A DNA stretch of 64,000 bases, taken from the NCBI GenBank assembly GCA_037833965.1, contig AP031352.1, positions 22,362,501 through 22,426,500 on the forward strand. The letters run 5' to 3'. The position numbers and the translations under genes are program-made. Under the pieces are notes generated by a model, which worked only from the letters and a program-made list of their open reading frames with translations, was not told the DNA's origin and ran no database searches. Below are positions 11,345 through 22,560 of the stretch, one piece after another. Each line of letters begins with the position of its first letter. The stretch's first letter is position 1. Source of the DNA: Marchantia polymorpha subsp. ruderalis. Taxonomy: Eukaryota; Streptophyta; Marchantiopsida; Marchantiales; Marchantiaceae.

Positions 11345-12390
11345 GATAGCTGGGCTTAAAGTAGTTTCTTGTAAGCAAAGTGACTAGTCTACCAGGTTAA
11401 AATTGCATATGTACAAAAAACTGAATTCACTTCTCTTCTTTTCATATGCTTGTGGAATCCAGAACTCCACAAGCAAGTGAAGTTCTGGACTGCAGAAGCT
11501 AGTGATGCCGTTCCGACCTGCACTGTGGGTGATAGTAAAATCCTCATTTCTCAGCCAGGATGGCCGCAATCTTCTAAATAAAATTGCCTGTCTGTCAGGC
11601 ATAATGTTGTTTCTGACGATTTACTACGACCTCCAGAAGGTAGCCGGAAAACATATCAGATCAGAAGCTGATAATTGAAGAGGATCCATACTGAAAGGTT
11701 TCCGGTTTTGAGTGGCATTAGCGCAGCTAGACAGCAGTTCACCTCTCTTCTGCAAGCAGAATAGGTCTGAATTCTGGCCATATAACCGGACTTGAGACAG
11801 CCAAGTTGCAGCCTTTGATTTCTTTCCATTCCAGAGACAGGTCTAAGATGATCGAAGATTCAGATGGCTGGGAAAAGATATATGCCGCTGTTCTCCTTTA
11901 TAATCCGTTTTATGCTCTTTTTCTTTCTCTTCGGCTCCAATTGGAAACGATTGGAAATTAGCATCCCTCTTTTAGAACTTATTTAATACTGCCAAAATGG
12001 AACCTGACTTTTCTACAAAAGGCTTCAGTCATCTTATCACTCAGTAATTAAATTATGATCTATATGAAAGAGGAATTTCTAAGCCTTCAAATCACAAGAA
12101 CAAATAACTGGAATATCTTTCTGAAATTCAGTTCGAATTAGATCTAAAATCGAATTGGAGATCACTTTGTATATGAACATAATTCACGGAACAGCAGGAA
12201 TGATTACCTAGGTGGTAATTGAGGAGAAATGTATCAGAGCTATCTCTGGTTAGCTAGGACACATGAACGCATATCTCGTGCATATATGAAGACTGCACGG
12301 GACCCACGGTAACCCCAGGCTTGCTCAGTCACTTCTTTTGAAACGAGCATCAGCTACGAGCTGAATTCAACACGTGAATGAAGCTCAGGA
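11283..12390. repeat. 27-bp perfect inverted repeats about 1.05 kb apart
   Basis: The 27 bp at 11283-11309, with core TTCATTCACGTGTTGAATT, recur exactly as the reverse complement at 12364-12390. They bound a 1.1-kb segment with no recognised gene. No clear target-site duplication was seen, so a transposon is not shown. Confidence 0.7.
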
Positions 12391-12749
12391 TGGTGATCTT
12401 AAATTCCAGGTATGTCAGACAAGTCAGATAGCCCTGGAGAAGTACGCGTCACTTCCAAGATAATGAGTAAGTGAAGTACTAAATAATGACCGAAATTACA
12501 AAAAAAGACACTGGTAATTTGAGATTTTGAGGACGATGAGATTTGAGCACGTACGCATGTTATTCATTCAATAAGATGGAGTCAAATTACTTCAACCTAG
12601 AAGAGGAGAAGAAGTATGAACGAGAAGGAACACTGTCTATGAGAAAGTGTCAGCCTTCGACATGTTCGCAGTCCTCAATATGCTTCGACAGCTATGAGAG
12701 CATACTGACCCTGGCACTGCGGACCAGATCCTTGGAAGTTCATGCGGCG

Positions 12750-12850
12750 AATGTATTACGCTTTCAGAACTGTGTGACTTACTTTTAAAGCTACTGAAGC
12801 TATCAGCATCCCATGCTTTCCATGATGCTATTTGAGACGTACCACATTCC
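12750..12850 (+). promoter_or_regulatory. Conserved upstream block of plus-strand lectin gene
   Basis: This block recurs in reverse complement upstream of the minus-strand paralogue (about 22430-22560). Best-kept words are CTGAAGCTATCA followed after two or three bases by CCCATGCTTTCCATG, then ACCACATTCC, and a farther TTCAGAAC. Spacing to the TATA box is similar in both genes (about 85 and 55 bp from the last word). The surrounding intergenic DNA is not conserved, so the block is a good candidate for shared regulation. Confidence 0.6.
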
Positions 12851-12909
12851 TTTTAAGTGAGGTACTAGTGTTCCAATATTAAATCCCGTCAATCCCGTCC
12901 TGATGCATG

Positions 12910-12917
12910 TATAAAAG
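12910..12917 (+). promoter_or_regulatory. TATA box of plus-strand lectin gene
   Basis: TATAAAAG lies about 130 bp upstream of the proposed first-exon donor site. Transcription would begin near 12940. The paralogue has TATAAAT at the corresponding place. Confidence 0.65.
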
Positions 12918-13041
12918 ACGGACCACGAACGAGTTCCTTCAAGCTTAATCGAAGTCTTTCGATTCCGAAGTCGAGTTCTTTCTTCAACCTGTTATCCTTG
13001 CTCGATCAATCGGATTCCTTCACTAAGTTGTGCAAATTCTC

Positions 13042-13733
13042 GTAAGTTCTATCCTCCAGACTGCTTGCACGTATCAAGGTACGAACTTTGTGTATGTTTC
13101 CGCTATACATATCCTGTTCAAAGGGACAATGTCATGTTTAGCTTCCATGCAGTTACAAGTTTCTACGGCATATTACCCATTGAGTCCACTGAAAAAATTT
13201 AGCTAGATCGGACTATGGTCTTTGTACTGAGTATTTTATCTCTTCAAACCAGAAGATGTTTTACGTCATGCTCCATTCACGTTAGACTTTCCCATATGGT
13301 CCTCAGGGTGCTCCCGTTCATTCCTGAGTTTGAAAACTTAATATTCTCTTATCATTTATGAAGATCGCAATGTGTATACCAGCTACCATAAGCATATTAA
13401 CTCACTAGCTTGCCAGTTCTCCGGCCTCTAAGTTTGACCTCTGATGCTGTTTTCAGATTCTTTCCTACGTTGATCATTTGTATCATCACTGAATATTCCA
13501 TCAGCAGCTGATCTCTTGAGCCTGTGGATTTGACTTATGATGTTGTTTTAAGATTCTTTCCTATGCTAATCATTTTATCTATCGTTGGTTTCTCCATCAG
13601 CAGCATGCCTCTGAAGTCTTAACCTCGGGATGAAACGTGTTTATTCTGCACGAACAAGGTAGAGCCGCTTTGTCGCACATAAGGTTCCAGCTTTGAGCTG
13701 ACTCTTCATGACGATGACGATGTGCATGTGCAG
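13042..13733 (+). other. Intron in the 5' UTR of plus-strand lectin gene
   Basis: The donor is GTAAGTTC at 13042 and the acceptor is GTGCATGTGCAG ending at 13733. This leaves 14 bases before the ATG. The intron is 692 bp; the paralogue's 5'-UTR intron at 21572-22265 is 694 bp with the same donor GTAAGTT. Transcript data would confirm it. Confidence 0.7.
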
Positions 13734-13747
13734 GAGAATCAAGCACC

Positions 13748-14710
13748 ATGGCGAGACTAACTACGGAGAACCTGCAGGGAATTCCGCAGCCCTACACTCC
13801 TTTCAAGCTGATGAATCCACAGTTCAGCAGATGGCTTGCAGTATCTACTACAAACACGGCGAATCCAGTTGTAGAAGACAGTGACATCAACACCCTTCCC
13901 ATCTACTGGTACCTCGTATCATCCGAGAAGAGAGAAGGGTTCTACAACATTGTCAGCTTGAAAAATGGCCTGGCGCTAACGGGACACAGCTCTTCTTCGG
14001 GAGAGCGTGAAGTGTTCATGCAGCCGCTGGAGGAGTTCAGTGAGAAACAACTCTGGACTATGGTCCCCACGAAGGTGTTTTCCGATGGGTTCTACCGAAT
14101 CCAGAATTATAGCACCAAAGTGGACCTCCAGACCACCGCGGTGGCAGACGGGAACAAGGTCACCACAACTGATACGGGTAACAAAACTGAATCGTTCAAC
14201 CTGGAGTGGATATTCCGATTCGCCGAGGGGGTCAGGCAGGGGATTCCTCCTCCTTCTGTGCCCTTCAGGCTCCAGAACTATGAACACAAGCGATTCGTGT
14301 TCGGCGAAGAAAAAGTTCTCTTCGTGAGAGACACGATCAACACCTACCGGGAGCTGCAGTTCCGGCTCGTGGTACCGAGGTTGAAGGAATGGCGTGAATC
14401 GTACCTGATCGAGAGTCTGAACATGAACTTGTATGTGACTGACGACGGTATTTCGACGGGTGAAGTTTCAGGCGTACAGTTGGCCGAGAAGGATGAGGCA
14501 AACATGAACCAGTACTGGATCGTCGTTCCTTCCAAGGCCTACGATGGCGGCTTCCGACTCCGCAATGCCAAAACCAAAGGCTATCTCATCAACGGCCCCA
14601 CGCATGCGGGCAACCAGCTGAGCAGCATGTCCAGTATTAAGGAATGGCCCGATCAGGTCTGGACGATCTCTCTGGTCCTCCCTGCTCTCGAGCACCAGCT
14701 CAAGGAGTGA
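13748..14710 (+). CDS. Tandem beta-trefoil (ricin-B-like) lectin-like protein, 320 aa
   Basis: Single coding exon. The protein has two similar halves, each opening with a QGIPxPxxPF motif (residues 10-19 and 164-173). Aromatic and QxW-type landmarks of beta-trefoil subdomains recur: IYW 52-54, QLW 101-103, LEW 152-154, QYW 255-257, QVW 303-305. Repeated strand motifs such as FYRIQN and FRLRN also fit. No signal peptide or membrane segment is visible, so it is probably cytosolic or nuclear. By family knowledge this fold binds carbohydrate; the ligand here is unknown. The minus-strand paralogue at 20601-21551 is roughly 55-60% identical by eye, and this protein has nine extra C-terminal residues. 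The start is the first ATG after the inferred 5'-UTR intron and shares MAxLTTEN with the paralogue. Confidence 0.85.
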   Translation: MARLTTENLQGIPQPYTPFKLMNPQFSRWLAVSTTNTANPVVEDSDINTLPIYWYLVSSEKREGFYNIVSLKNGLALTGHSSSSGEREVFMQPLEEFSEKQLWTMVPTKVFSDGFYRIQNYSTKVDLQTTAVADGNKVTTTDTGNKTESFNLEWIFRFAEGVRQGIPPPSVPFRLQNYEHKRFVFGEEKVLFVRDTINTYRELQFRLVVPRLKEWRESYLIESLNMNLYVTDDGISTGEVSGVQLAEKDEANMNQYWIVVPSKAYDGGFRLRNAKTKGYLINGPTHAGNQLSSMSSIKEWPDQVWTISLVLPALEHQLKE

Positions 14711-17700
14711 GTGACGCTAGAAGCTTCTCCAGCCGTGGCAGGTGTGAATCCTGCACACAGAGAATTTCGTGTGGAAATTCCTTACAGTAACATAACAGTA
14801 AATAATATGAGTGATGTTTAAGCCGTGGAGGTTGCTATACATGAGGAGCACCTGGGCTGTGAACCGAGTGACGACGCGCACATTGTGAATAACCGAGGCT
14901 GCGAAGCCTTGAGGTCTCTTGTACAACACGGACTCCATTCGTGGCCTGCATATCAGTCTTTCGTGATGTAGGGTCCAAAAGAGCTACGAGTGTCCACTTC
15001 TGGTTTCTGCTTCGTTCACTTGCGCTGTAATCATGATTTCGGTTGCAAAAGCCAACAAGCGTATTCGCGAGGCATATCTCCGTGAAAATGTCTTCTATAT
15101 AGTCTCAAAATCTTGAATAGCCGCCTCTACGGGTACGGGCAGACTAGCCCCGGAGTTGTGGCTGGAGAGGCGGTCAACATTGTAACCACATATATATTAA
15201 AGGCCAAAAATGGATTTCTTCTTCTTCTGTTCCGAGAAAGCCCAAGGAGATACTTCGTGGATTTGTGGAGATACTTCGTCCAGGGTTTTTACTCAGTACA
15301 TTCCGCCATTGCATGCTCACTTCTGCACTTTCTCATACTCACAGAGAATCTGCCGTCTTCAAGTCCTCTAATGCAACATTACTTTCAACTAATGTTAAGT
15401 ATTGAAAAACAATGTCATGGTTGCTATAGTTAGCTAACTCATGGCTAGACTAGGCGAGATAGACTGATGTTGTGCTAGACTCATGACTGTAAAGACTAAG
15501 TCTCTCCTGTGAATAATGAGTCTGTTTACTCTCTCTATGGACACTCATGAACTTGAATTTTATTGAGACTCTCTATCTTCTTAACTTGTACTGAAGCTGA
15601 GTTGTGAACGTATTCAAACCATGGAAAAAATGGTAAAACTGAAGTTTATTTTCAATAGATTTTAAGAAAGCAATCAGTCAGATCAGGAAACAGGAGATGA
15701 GAAATTAATTTTTTTCTCAATCAGGCATTCAAACTTAGATTGAGTGCTACAAATCCCTTAATAGTCTTTTGTTTGCAATCCATGACTGTTTGACCATCAT
15801 TTTTGCTTCTTATTCTAACTGTAACCTTTTAAGGTTTGTTAGAGCTTTTTAGTGGTAATCATTGCTTGCTTCAGGTAAAGGACTCATAAAATGAGAAAAT
15901 GTCAAGGATAAATCTCATGAAACTTGTTGAAATTACCTTTCGATTCTAATGTCGGTTGGCAGAGAGCTTAGTAATAATCTAGCTGAACTGACCACGAATG
16001 CCTTTGAGACAACAAGCCTTGTAGCCGTTACACCTGACGATGCATCTTTGCTGATCCAATGCAAGAATGAAAAATTCACATATCGATCAGATCAGCAAAA
16101 ATATCATATTTTGATTATTTCAACAATATAATTTAGCTCCTCTGTCTCTCTCTCCTTCCTGAAATGCTTTCTCTTTCGAACGTCAATTTTAACCACTCGC
16201 GACAATTATCGGACAAGTCTTCCTCAAGCTATGGAAAGCTGGATAACATAATATCATAGATAATGCAGATATTGGGTTTCCCACGACGTTTGTAATTTAA
16301 ATGAATCTATAGGCATAGATCACTTCACAAAAATTTTAAGAGATATTTGAAATACAATCCATTGTGAGATGTCAGTTCATTACATGCTTATAAAAACACA
16401 TGAGTTTAGATTTGTTTTTTTCCATTAAAGATATAAGCAATGTGCATAAAATCCACAACAACAAAAAATTGTTTATTCACAAACCAATGAACAACATTTC
16501 GTAAAGTTTTTTGCTTCATATTCAATCTAAGTGTACACCCAATTTCCAAACATGAGCTTCACTTACGATAGTAAATCTTTCAGATAAATCTCACATTTTT
16601 TTTTCAAGTTATCACGGAGCTATATGATAAAATAGCAAAGTGAAAATCACTTCATTTGGTTTCCTTGAATTATGAATTATATTTTTTGTGTCCAGACAGA
16701 AGTGTGAGCAGATATTCTAGATAATGTAACTGCTTACATGAAGGATCTAGTGACTCATCCAACACAGATGGCATTACTCATTTAAAATCTTTAACATAAA
16801 CTATGCACTGAATAAAAAATTCTGGGCTAATATTACCGTAAAATTTTGATATAAGTGAGCATTGCTGAAAAATCTTCTAAATCAACTAAAGTTTAGTTTT
16901 TGAATTCAAGATCAACAATACAAATGATGTCAATACTAAAGGCAACCAACACATGATCTATGTTTTTGGAATCTACGGATATCATTTTTATACACAAGAG
17001 GATGACATCGATGGAACAATAGTTTTATTCTTTAGAAAACTTGTACTTGAGAATGTATATGACAAACCTAACGTAAGGTTGGATAATATATAAGATTATG
17101 TTGATAACCATATCTATATTTCATCTCAAGAAAAGAGATGCAAGTTAAATTGAGTAAGGATAACGGTGAAAGTTACGTTGGACAGGATAGAAAAATGTTA
17201 AATAAATGCAACATCAAGCTCGCAAAATTGAGCACTTTTGATTGAATGAGTCCCTAATTAAACTAGAACATAGAGCATGTTGTTGAAGATTTGAAATGTA
17301 AGGTCTAGAGTAAAATATATCTTATATACCAAACTACTAAATACTAAGTAGGTAACAAAATTTAGGGTTTGGAATTTACAGATTTACAAAGTTTAAATCT
17401 GATCATGAATAAATGCCACACGTAGCTATTCTTAATTAGACTAGAAAGGTATTGATGCGACAATCTTTAATTTGTTACTTTTCTCAACATCAGTTTTTTT
17501 CGTGTTATTTAATTTTTTTCTAAATAATATGAAAACTCATTTATAAAAGTCATTAAAATTTTGAATTAAACAACCTTAATTCGATTTATATTTTATAAAT
17601 TTATTATGATTAAAAAAAATTATCAGAAAAATAATTACATTTTTGATAAATTTCAATCAGTTTCAAATGAATCATTCAAAATTGCGTAGAAGATACTTTT

Positions 17701-20430
17701 AACCTAAGGCAGATCAATTGCAACAAACAATTTGCTATTTGTTTGCAAATTGCAAGATTTGCAAAACAAAACAAAACTTTTTTCCCTAGTTTCAAAATAC
17801 TTATTATATAATTGAAAATTAGAGGTGAAACCTGACATCAATGAGCTGCTGAAGCATAATTAGGTCTTTCATTGTCACAATTCTGATTCCCTGATATTCA
17901 TTTTTTGGCATTGCCTTGTTTCGTTCTTTCTACTTTTTATCAGCCAAATGAATCTTCTCTCCAAACATTCACCCAATATGGCAAAATATTGATGCAGGTC
18001 TTGCAAGATGCTATGCATAACATTGTTCAAATTCCTGCGATTTGATCCATACGAGTGTCAGCATATAAAACTTAATTGCCTGTGGCTCTCATTTCCTTCA
18101 ACTTCATAAAAACTAGCATGATCTCCTTCTCCAATTATTTTACAGAGGTGATTGCTTCTTCGCCAGTTTTTGATGTCGCCCTAAGACCTTGATGTCTTTG
18201 GAGTAGACCTTTCAGATAGCACAATAATTTTGTGATTTTTTCCTTTTGCTTTCATGGCTTCTTGAAGTCCTTTTACCTACGACCTTGATGCCTATGGAGT
18301 AGGCTTTGAAGATAGCACAATATTTTCCCGATGTTTCTGTTTTGCTTTCATGGCTTCTTGAACTCCTTTACGGTCAAACATGTGGACAATATGATTTTAT
18401 TCAATTTTCTTGTTTAAACATAGATACTCCAAGCTTCTAAATAACATGTTGAAGGATGTATTATTTCATATCCGCATCTTCAGCGTTTGCTTGATTGATT
18501 CTTATGATTTGTGTTGAGTTCCAATTTGTAAATTGTCTATTGATTACATCCACAAATTTTTTATTCTTAAGCTACTTCTGATGTATCCAATGTGGTCTCC
18601 ACTGTCACATATTTCAAGGGATAACATCTAAACTAAATATTGTATATAACGCGTTGATTTTCCAAATGACTTTCCAAAACTTTCTCTAGTTTTTATATGT
18701 AACTAGTACAAGCCTAGTAGCCTGTGAGTCCTCACTCTTGATAGTCTCTATTCAACATGGCGAAGAACTTTAGAATGGGTCAACATTCACAAACCAGTCA
18801 CAATTTGAGTAACTCCATTAAGAATCAATGTAATCTTGAACTGATATTTTGTTTCCTTCAAAAGCTCACAAGCACAATCCGCGATAATCATTGGACAGAG
18901 AAAAGTCTATGGTGGAGCCAGACTCACAATGTGTTTCAAAAAGCCCATGCTCTTATAGCATTCAATGCTTCACAATAGCCACACTCTATCACATCCAAAG
19001 CTGAGTGAAATTGCAGTTAGATATTTGTGTTCTGGTGGCTTGCCTGACGCAAATTCTTGCACTTTCAGGGTTGTGTCCTCACAGAAGTTCACGAGAAGGA
19101 ATGAAATGGTTACAAGAATCAAATGCATAAGTTGAACTCGATACACATTCTTCAAGTTTGACTTCAAAATCTCATTATGAGTTGCTTTGTTGCAAAATAA
19201 TTTTTAGAAACACAAGAATATTCAAGATGGTGTATGTTTTAGAATGATTATCAATGATCTTCCTACCGAATAAATTGCTGAATAGTAGGAATTTGACTAC
19301 ATTGGGCGTGGTTAGATGATGGGTTTAGAATGGTAACTGCAAATCTCTCAACAACCTTGGCTCACTGAAAGACACATTGTGACGTGTGAAAATCAAATAC
19401 ACGCCAAACCTTCAGACCCACACATATATCACAAACAGACGTACAGTAGTTGGTTGTTTCCTGTAAGGGAGACGATTTGCCCTACGAAAAGGCTTACGTT
19501 CAGTGTTTGGGGCCATTGGGCCAAAACTGCCAAATTTCATTTGCTTCCACTCGGTATCTGAGATCAGCAGTCAATTAACAGATTGGACTGTGATAGGAGG
19601 CGAGTGCTGACCAAGAACGTTATGGTTCTTTTCCACATCTGTTTTCATGTTCCTCTTCTTCTTTCAGAAATGTTCTTCCTCTGATCTCACTTGAGTTATA
19701 CTTATACAACTCGCACCCGACGTCTCGTTACTTACATTCTCATAGGATTTCTGCTGCCCGAAGGTAGATATTATCAAACAATGAGAGTCCAGTTGGAAGT
19801 AGAGCTCAGTGAAGGAACCCATACCATGTATGGATATCATGAACAGAGAATTGAAATATGTCATACGTCGGAACAGACAGTCACAGATATGTGCTTTCTC
19901 GTAACCAACTCATACGGACGCACTCTTCACGTTGCTGAGCTCGTGCAACATGTACCCCATCATGAACAGTGAGCAGATCGTTCGCATTTGAGCGGCGTGA
20001 AAGCTGACAAGCGTTCCGGCTTTCGAGGTGATAAGCATAAAAAAACTCAAGCATATACATACACTCGAGCATTTTAAATAAACTCATAGCTCAGCAGACT
20101 CATGACATGCTCCATAATCAGGAAGAGTGTGCGATTGTAAGAGTCAATCCGGACTTTAAGATTCAAACGCTGGTGAAGGAATTCTGCTTCACAACTCGAG
20201 GCAGGCTGTTCCGACTACGTAGTTACTTCCAGCACTATGAACATGGAGAGTTATTGATAATGGCCAGATCGTACCATTTAGCATCCTAGCGCACAACGCT
20301 GGCTAACATTGTGGATCCATGGAGAGGACCAACATGATCGGCGAGGGTACGAGGATGAAGAGCACAAAGCTGAAACGAGCAGAAGGTAGAGTATTAAAGT
20401 CGTACAAACAAATAAAAACAATTACCTCAC
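14711..20430. other. Intergenic, AT-rich, no recognised gene
   Basis: The 3' flank of the plus-strand lectin gene runs into strongly AT-rich DNA from about 15.5 to 18.7 kb. Open frames such as 15949-16131, 18757-18978 and 19691-19972 are short and match no family I know. A tandem duplication lies at 18181-18372. Confidence 0.5.
18181..18372. repeat. Two-unit tandem repeat, 96 bp per unit
   Basis: Units at 18181-18276 and 18277-18372 share ACCTTGATG, GATAGCACAAT, TTTTGCTTTCATGGCTTCTT and CTCCTTT-type blocks in order, with moderate divergence. On the minus strand both units read EAMKAK-type open sequence, so this may be a remnant of a repetitive coding region. No family is recognised. Confidence 0.75.
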
Positions 20431-20600
20431 TCAACCGAGAGCCCAGCAGCGCAAATCTCGAGCACTTTGCACGGCTTTAATATTGAGCACGGTAAGGACA
20501 TTAAGGATATACACAGGCCGCCACGGCTTCCAGTTCACATTAGTGTTGTTGCGGCAGCTCCGTCGGTCAGTCTCGAGCTGAAGAATCAGACCAGTGACTG

Positions 20601-21551
20601 CTACTCGAGAGCAGGAAGTACTAGCGAGAAGATCCAGACCTGATCGGGCCATTCCTTAATGCTGCCCAGGGTGCTGAGTTGGTTGCCAAGGTGCGTGGGG
20701 CCGTTCAGGAGATAACCTTGGGTTTTAACATTTCGTAGCCGAAAACCACCAGCGAACTCCTTAGAAGGAACGATGATCCAGTACTGTCTCTCATCCTCCA
20801 CATCCTTCTCGGCCAATTGCAATGTCTTCAATTTACCATCCGCTGCGCCATCGTCCGTCACAAACCCTTTCGTCTGCAGGTTCTGGATCATGTAGGTTTG
20901 GCGCAATTTACTCAAGAATGGTGGTGCCACGAGTCTAAACTGCTGTTCTAAGAGGTTGTTGAGCGCGTCTCTTAGGAACACAACTTTGTCTTCGCCGAAG
21001 ACGAATCTTTGATGTTCATAGTTCATGAGCCTGAAAGGCGTGGAAGGAGGAGGAATCCCCTGCCTGTCGCCCACGCTGAATTTGAATCGCCACTGCAGTT
21101 CGAATATCTCAGGTCCATCACCAAGAACGAAGGTGGTGACAGAGTTCCCATTTTCCACCGCTTTTGTCGTCAGCTCGACTCTGGCACTGTAATTCTGGAC
21201 ACGGTAGAACCCGAATGAAAAGAACGACGCGGGGATAAAAACCCAGAGCTGATTCTCATCGAACTCCTCCAAGGTTTGCATGTATACTTCAGTCTTGACT
21301 GAAGTCGAATTTTTTGCTGTCAGCGCCAGCCCGGTTTTCATGTTGATTATGTTGTAAGACGCCTCTCGCTTCTCGGATGACACGAGGTACCAGTATACTT
21401 CAAGAGTGTTGATGTCTGTGTCTTCCACAATTGGAGCTTCCGGGTACTCACTCTTCACTGCAAGGAACTTCTTCAAATCTGCATTCATCAGCTTGAAAGG
21501 AGTGTAGGGTTGTGGGATCCCCTGCATGTTCTCCGTAGTTAACTTCGCCAT
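20601..21551 (-). CDS. Tandem beta-trefoil (ricin-B-like) lectin-like protein, 316 aa
   Basis: Paralogue of the gene at 13748-14710, with a single coding exon on the opposite strand. It shares the start MAKLTTEN and two QGIPxPxTPFxLMN half-starts. It also keeps YWYLVSSEKRE, NQLW, RQYWIIVPSKEF, GGFRLRNVKT, LLNGPTHLGNQ and IKEWPDQVW. The stop follows VLPALE, nine residues earlier than in the paralogue. The two halves suggest a duplicated beta-trefoil unit. No secretion signal is seen. A 5'-UTR intron (21572-22265), a TATA box (22384-22390) and an upstream block shared with the paralogue suggest the gene is expressed under similar control. The ligand and role are unknown; defence lectin is only one possibility. 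Confidence 0.85.
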   Translation of the reverse strand: MAKLTTENMQGIPQPYTPFKLMNADLKKFLAVKSEYPEAPIVEDTDINTLEVYWYLVSSEKREASYNIINMKTGLALTAKNSTSVKTEVYMQTLEEFDENQLWVFIPASFFSFGFYRVQNYSARVELTTKAVENGNSVTTFVLGDGPEIFELQWRFKFSVGDRQGIPPPSTPFRLMNYEHQRFVFGEDKVVFLRDALNNLLEQQFRLVAPPFLSKLRQTYMIQNLQTKGFVTDDGAADGKLKTLQLAEKDVEDERQYWIIVPSKEFAGGFRLRNVKTQGYLLNGPTHLGNQLSTLGSIKEWPDQVWIFSLVLPALE

Positions 21552-21571
21552 GTTTCTTAACCTTCCTGTTC

Positions 21572-22265
21572 CTGCATATTGTCAAGGCAAAGGAGTGGAA
21601 TCTGAGTATTTACTATGAATGTGGAATTGCCATTCCCAATAAACCGCTCTAGCACGTATGTGTCTAAGAGGAGCGTATAACTTTAGTGCAGCCTGAATCG
21701 CGCTTCCAAGGTGGAAGGTCGGGAGGCATGCCGGCTGATAAATAAGCCAGTGAATTAAGAAAAATTCTATATGGAATGAGACTTTGTATTTTCTGGTCAC
21801 AACAGCAGAGGTCATATATGGAGCCTGTAGTATTCAGCAGTCTGTAACTGATGCTGAACACATTCCTCATTCGAGATTCAGGCTTGAACAGATCAATAAA
21901 CACTAAATACTTAATATCTTAGACTTATAAAGCATACGAGAGAGAACAATTATCAGCGGGATTCACAACTCAGAAGATCTGATCGTTTGAAGTAGTTTTA
22001 TACACAATGGAGTACCGTCCTAGACAAAGAGTCCAATGTTGGCAATAAACTGAAATAGACTCGATAACCCATAATACGTAAATGAAAAGTGTAACATCAT
22101 GCAAGACGTGCATGTCAGTTCAGAACTGGGTACATATCTCAAACATATGCAAAACTTTCGATATAGCACAATCTAAACGCCTGGAATCTATAAGTAATAA
22201 CTTCCGAGAATTAGCACGACTACTCTGAATCTCGCAATGCCAGGAATCTAGTAGCGAAAACTTAC
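21572..22265 (-). other. Intron in the 5' UTR of minus-strand lectin gene
   Basis: On the minus strand the donor is GTAAGTTTTCG beginning at 22265 and the acceptor is ATATGCAG ending at 21572, leaving 20 bases before the ATG. Its length of 694 bp nearly equals the 692 bp in the paralogue. Confidence 0.7.
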
Positions 22266-22383
22266 GTAATATAGCAGAATCGCAGACGAGTTATTGAGAG
22301 AAGATGATGAACTGGAACAGTACTCTCACTTCATGCAGCTTCAAGACTGGAATGGGATGGTAAAGACCTTATGAGCTGCCCGC

Positions 22384-22390
22384 ATTTATA
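22384..22390 (-). promoter_or_regulatory. TATA box of minus-strand lectin gene
   Basis: Minus-strand TATAAAT (CTATAAATGCGGG context) about 120 bp upstream of the 5'-UTR donor. A conserved block shared with the paralogue's promoter lies farther upstream at about 22430-22560. Confidence 0.6.
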
Positions 22391-22429
22391 GCAGCATACT
22401 ACGGTATCATGGAATGATTCTTCTGAGCA

Positions 22430-22560
22430 CCTTACGTAAGGGAATGTGGTGACTCTGGTAAGGTTTAGACAGCAACATGGAAAGCATGGGGTGATGATAG
22501 CTTCAGAAACCATAAACAAATGTCAGCTCGTTCTGAAGGCTCAGTACATTTCCCAGAATC
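22430..22560 (-). promoter_or_regulatory. Conserved upstream block of minus-strand lectin gene
   Basis: Reverse complement of this stretch matches 12750-12850: CTGAAGCTATCA, CCCATGCTTTCCATG, ACCACATTCCC and a TTCAGAAC word in the same order. The pseudogene unit has lost this segment. Confidence 0.6.

Larger units (their letters stand above)
9300..12720. other. Intergenic, no recognised gene
   Basis: AT-rich sequence between segmental unit A and the plus-strand lectin gene's promoter. Open frames are short and patternless. It holds the telomere-like inverted repeats near 9.8 kb and the hairpin with flanking repeats near 11.3 kb, listed separately. Confidence 0.5.

Noticed and set aside
13976-14287. 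Minus-strand frame opposite the lectin gene
   Set aside because: It is a shadow of the real coding strand; a similar antisense frame appears opposite the paralogue at 21009-21218.
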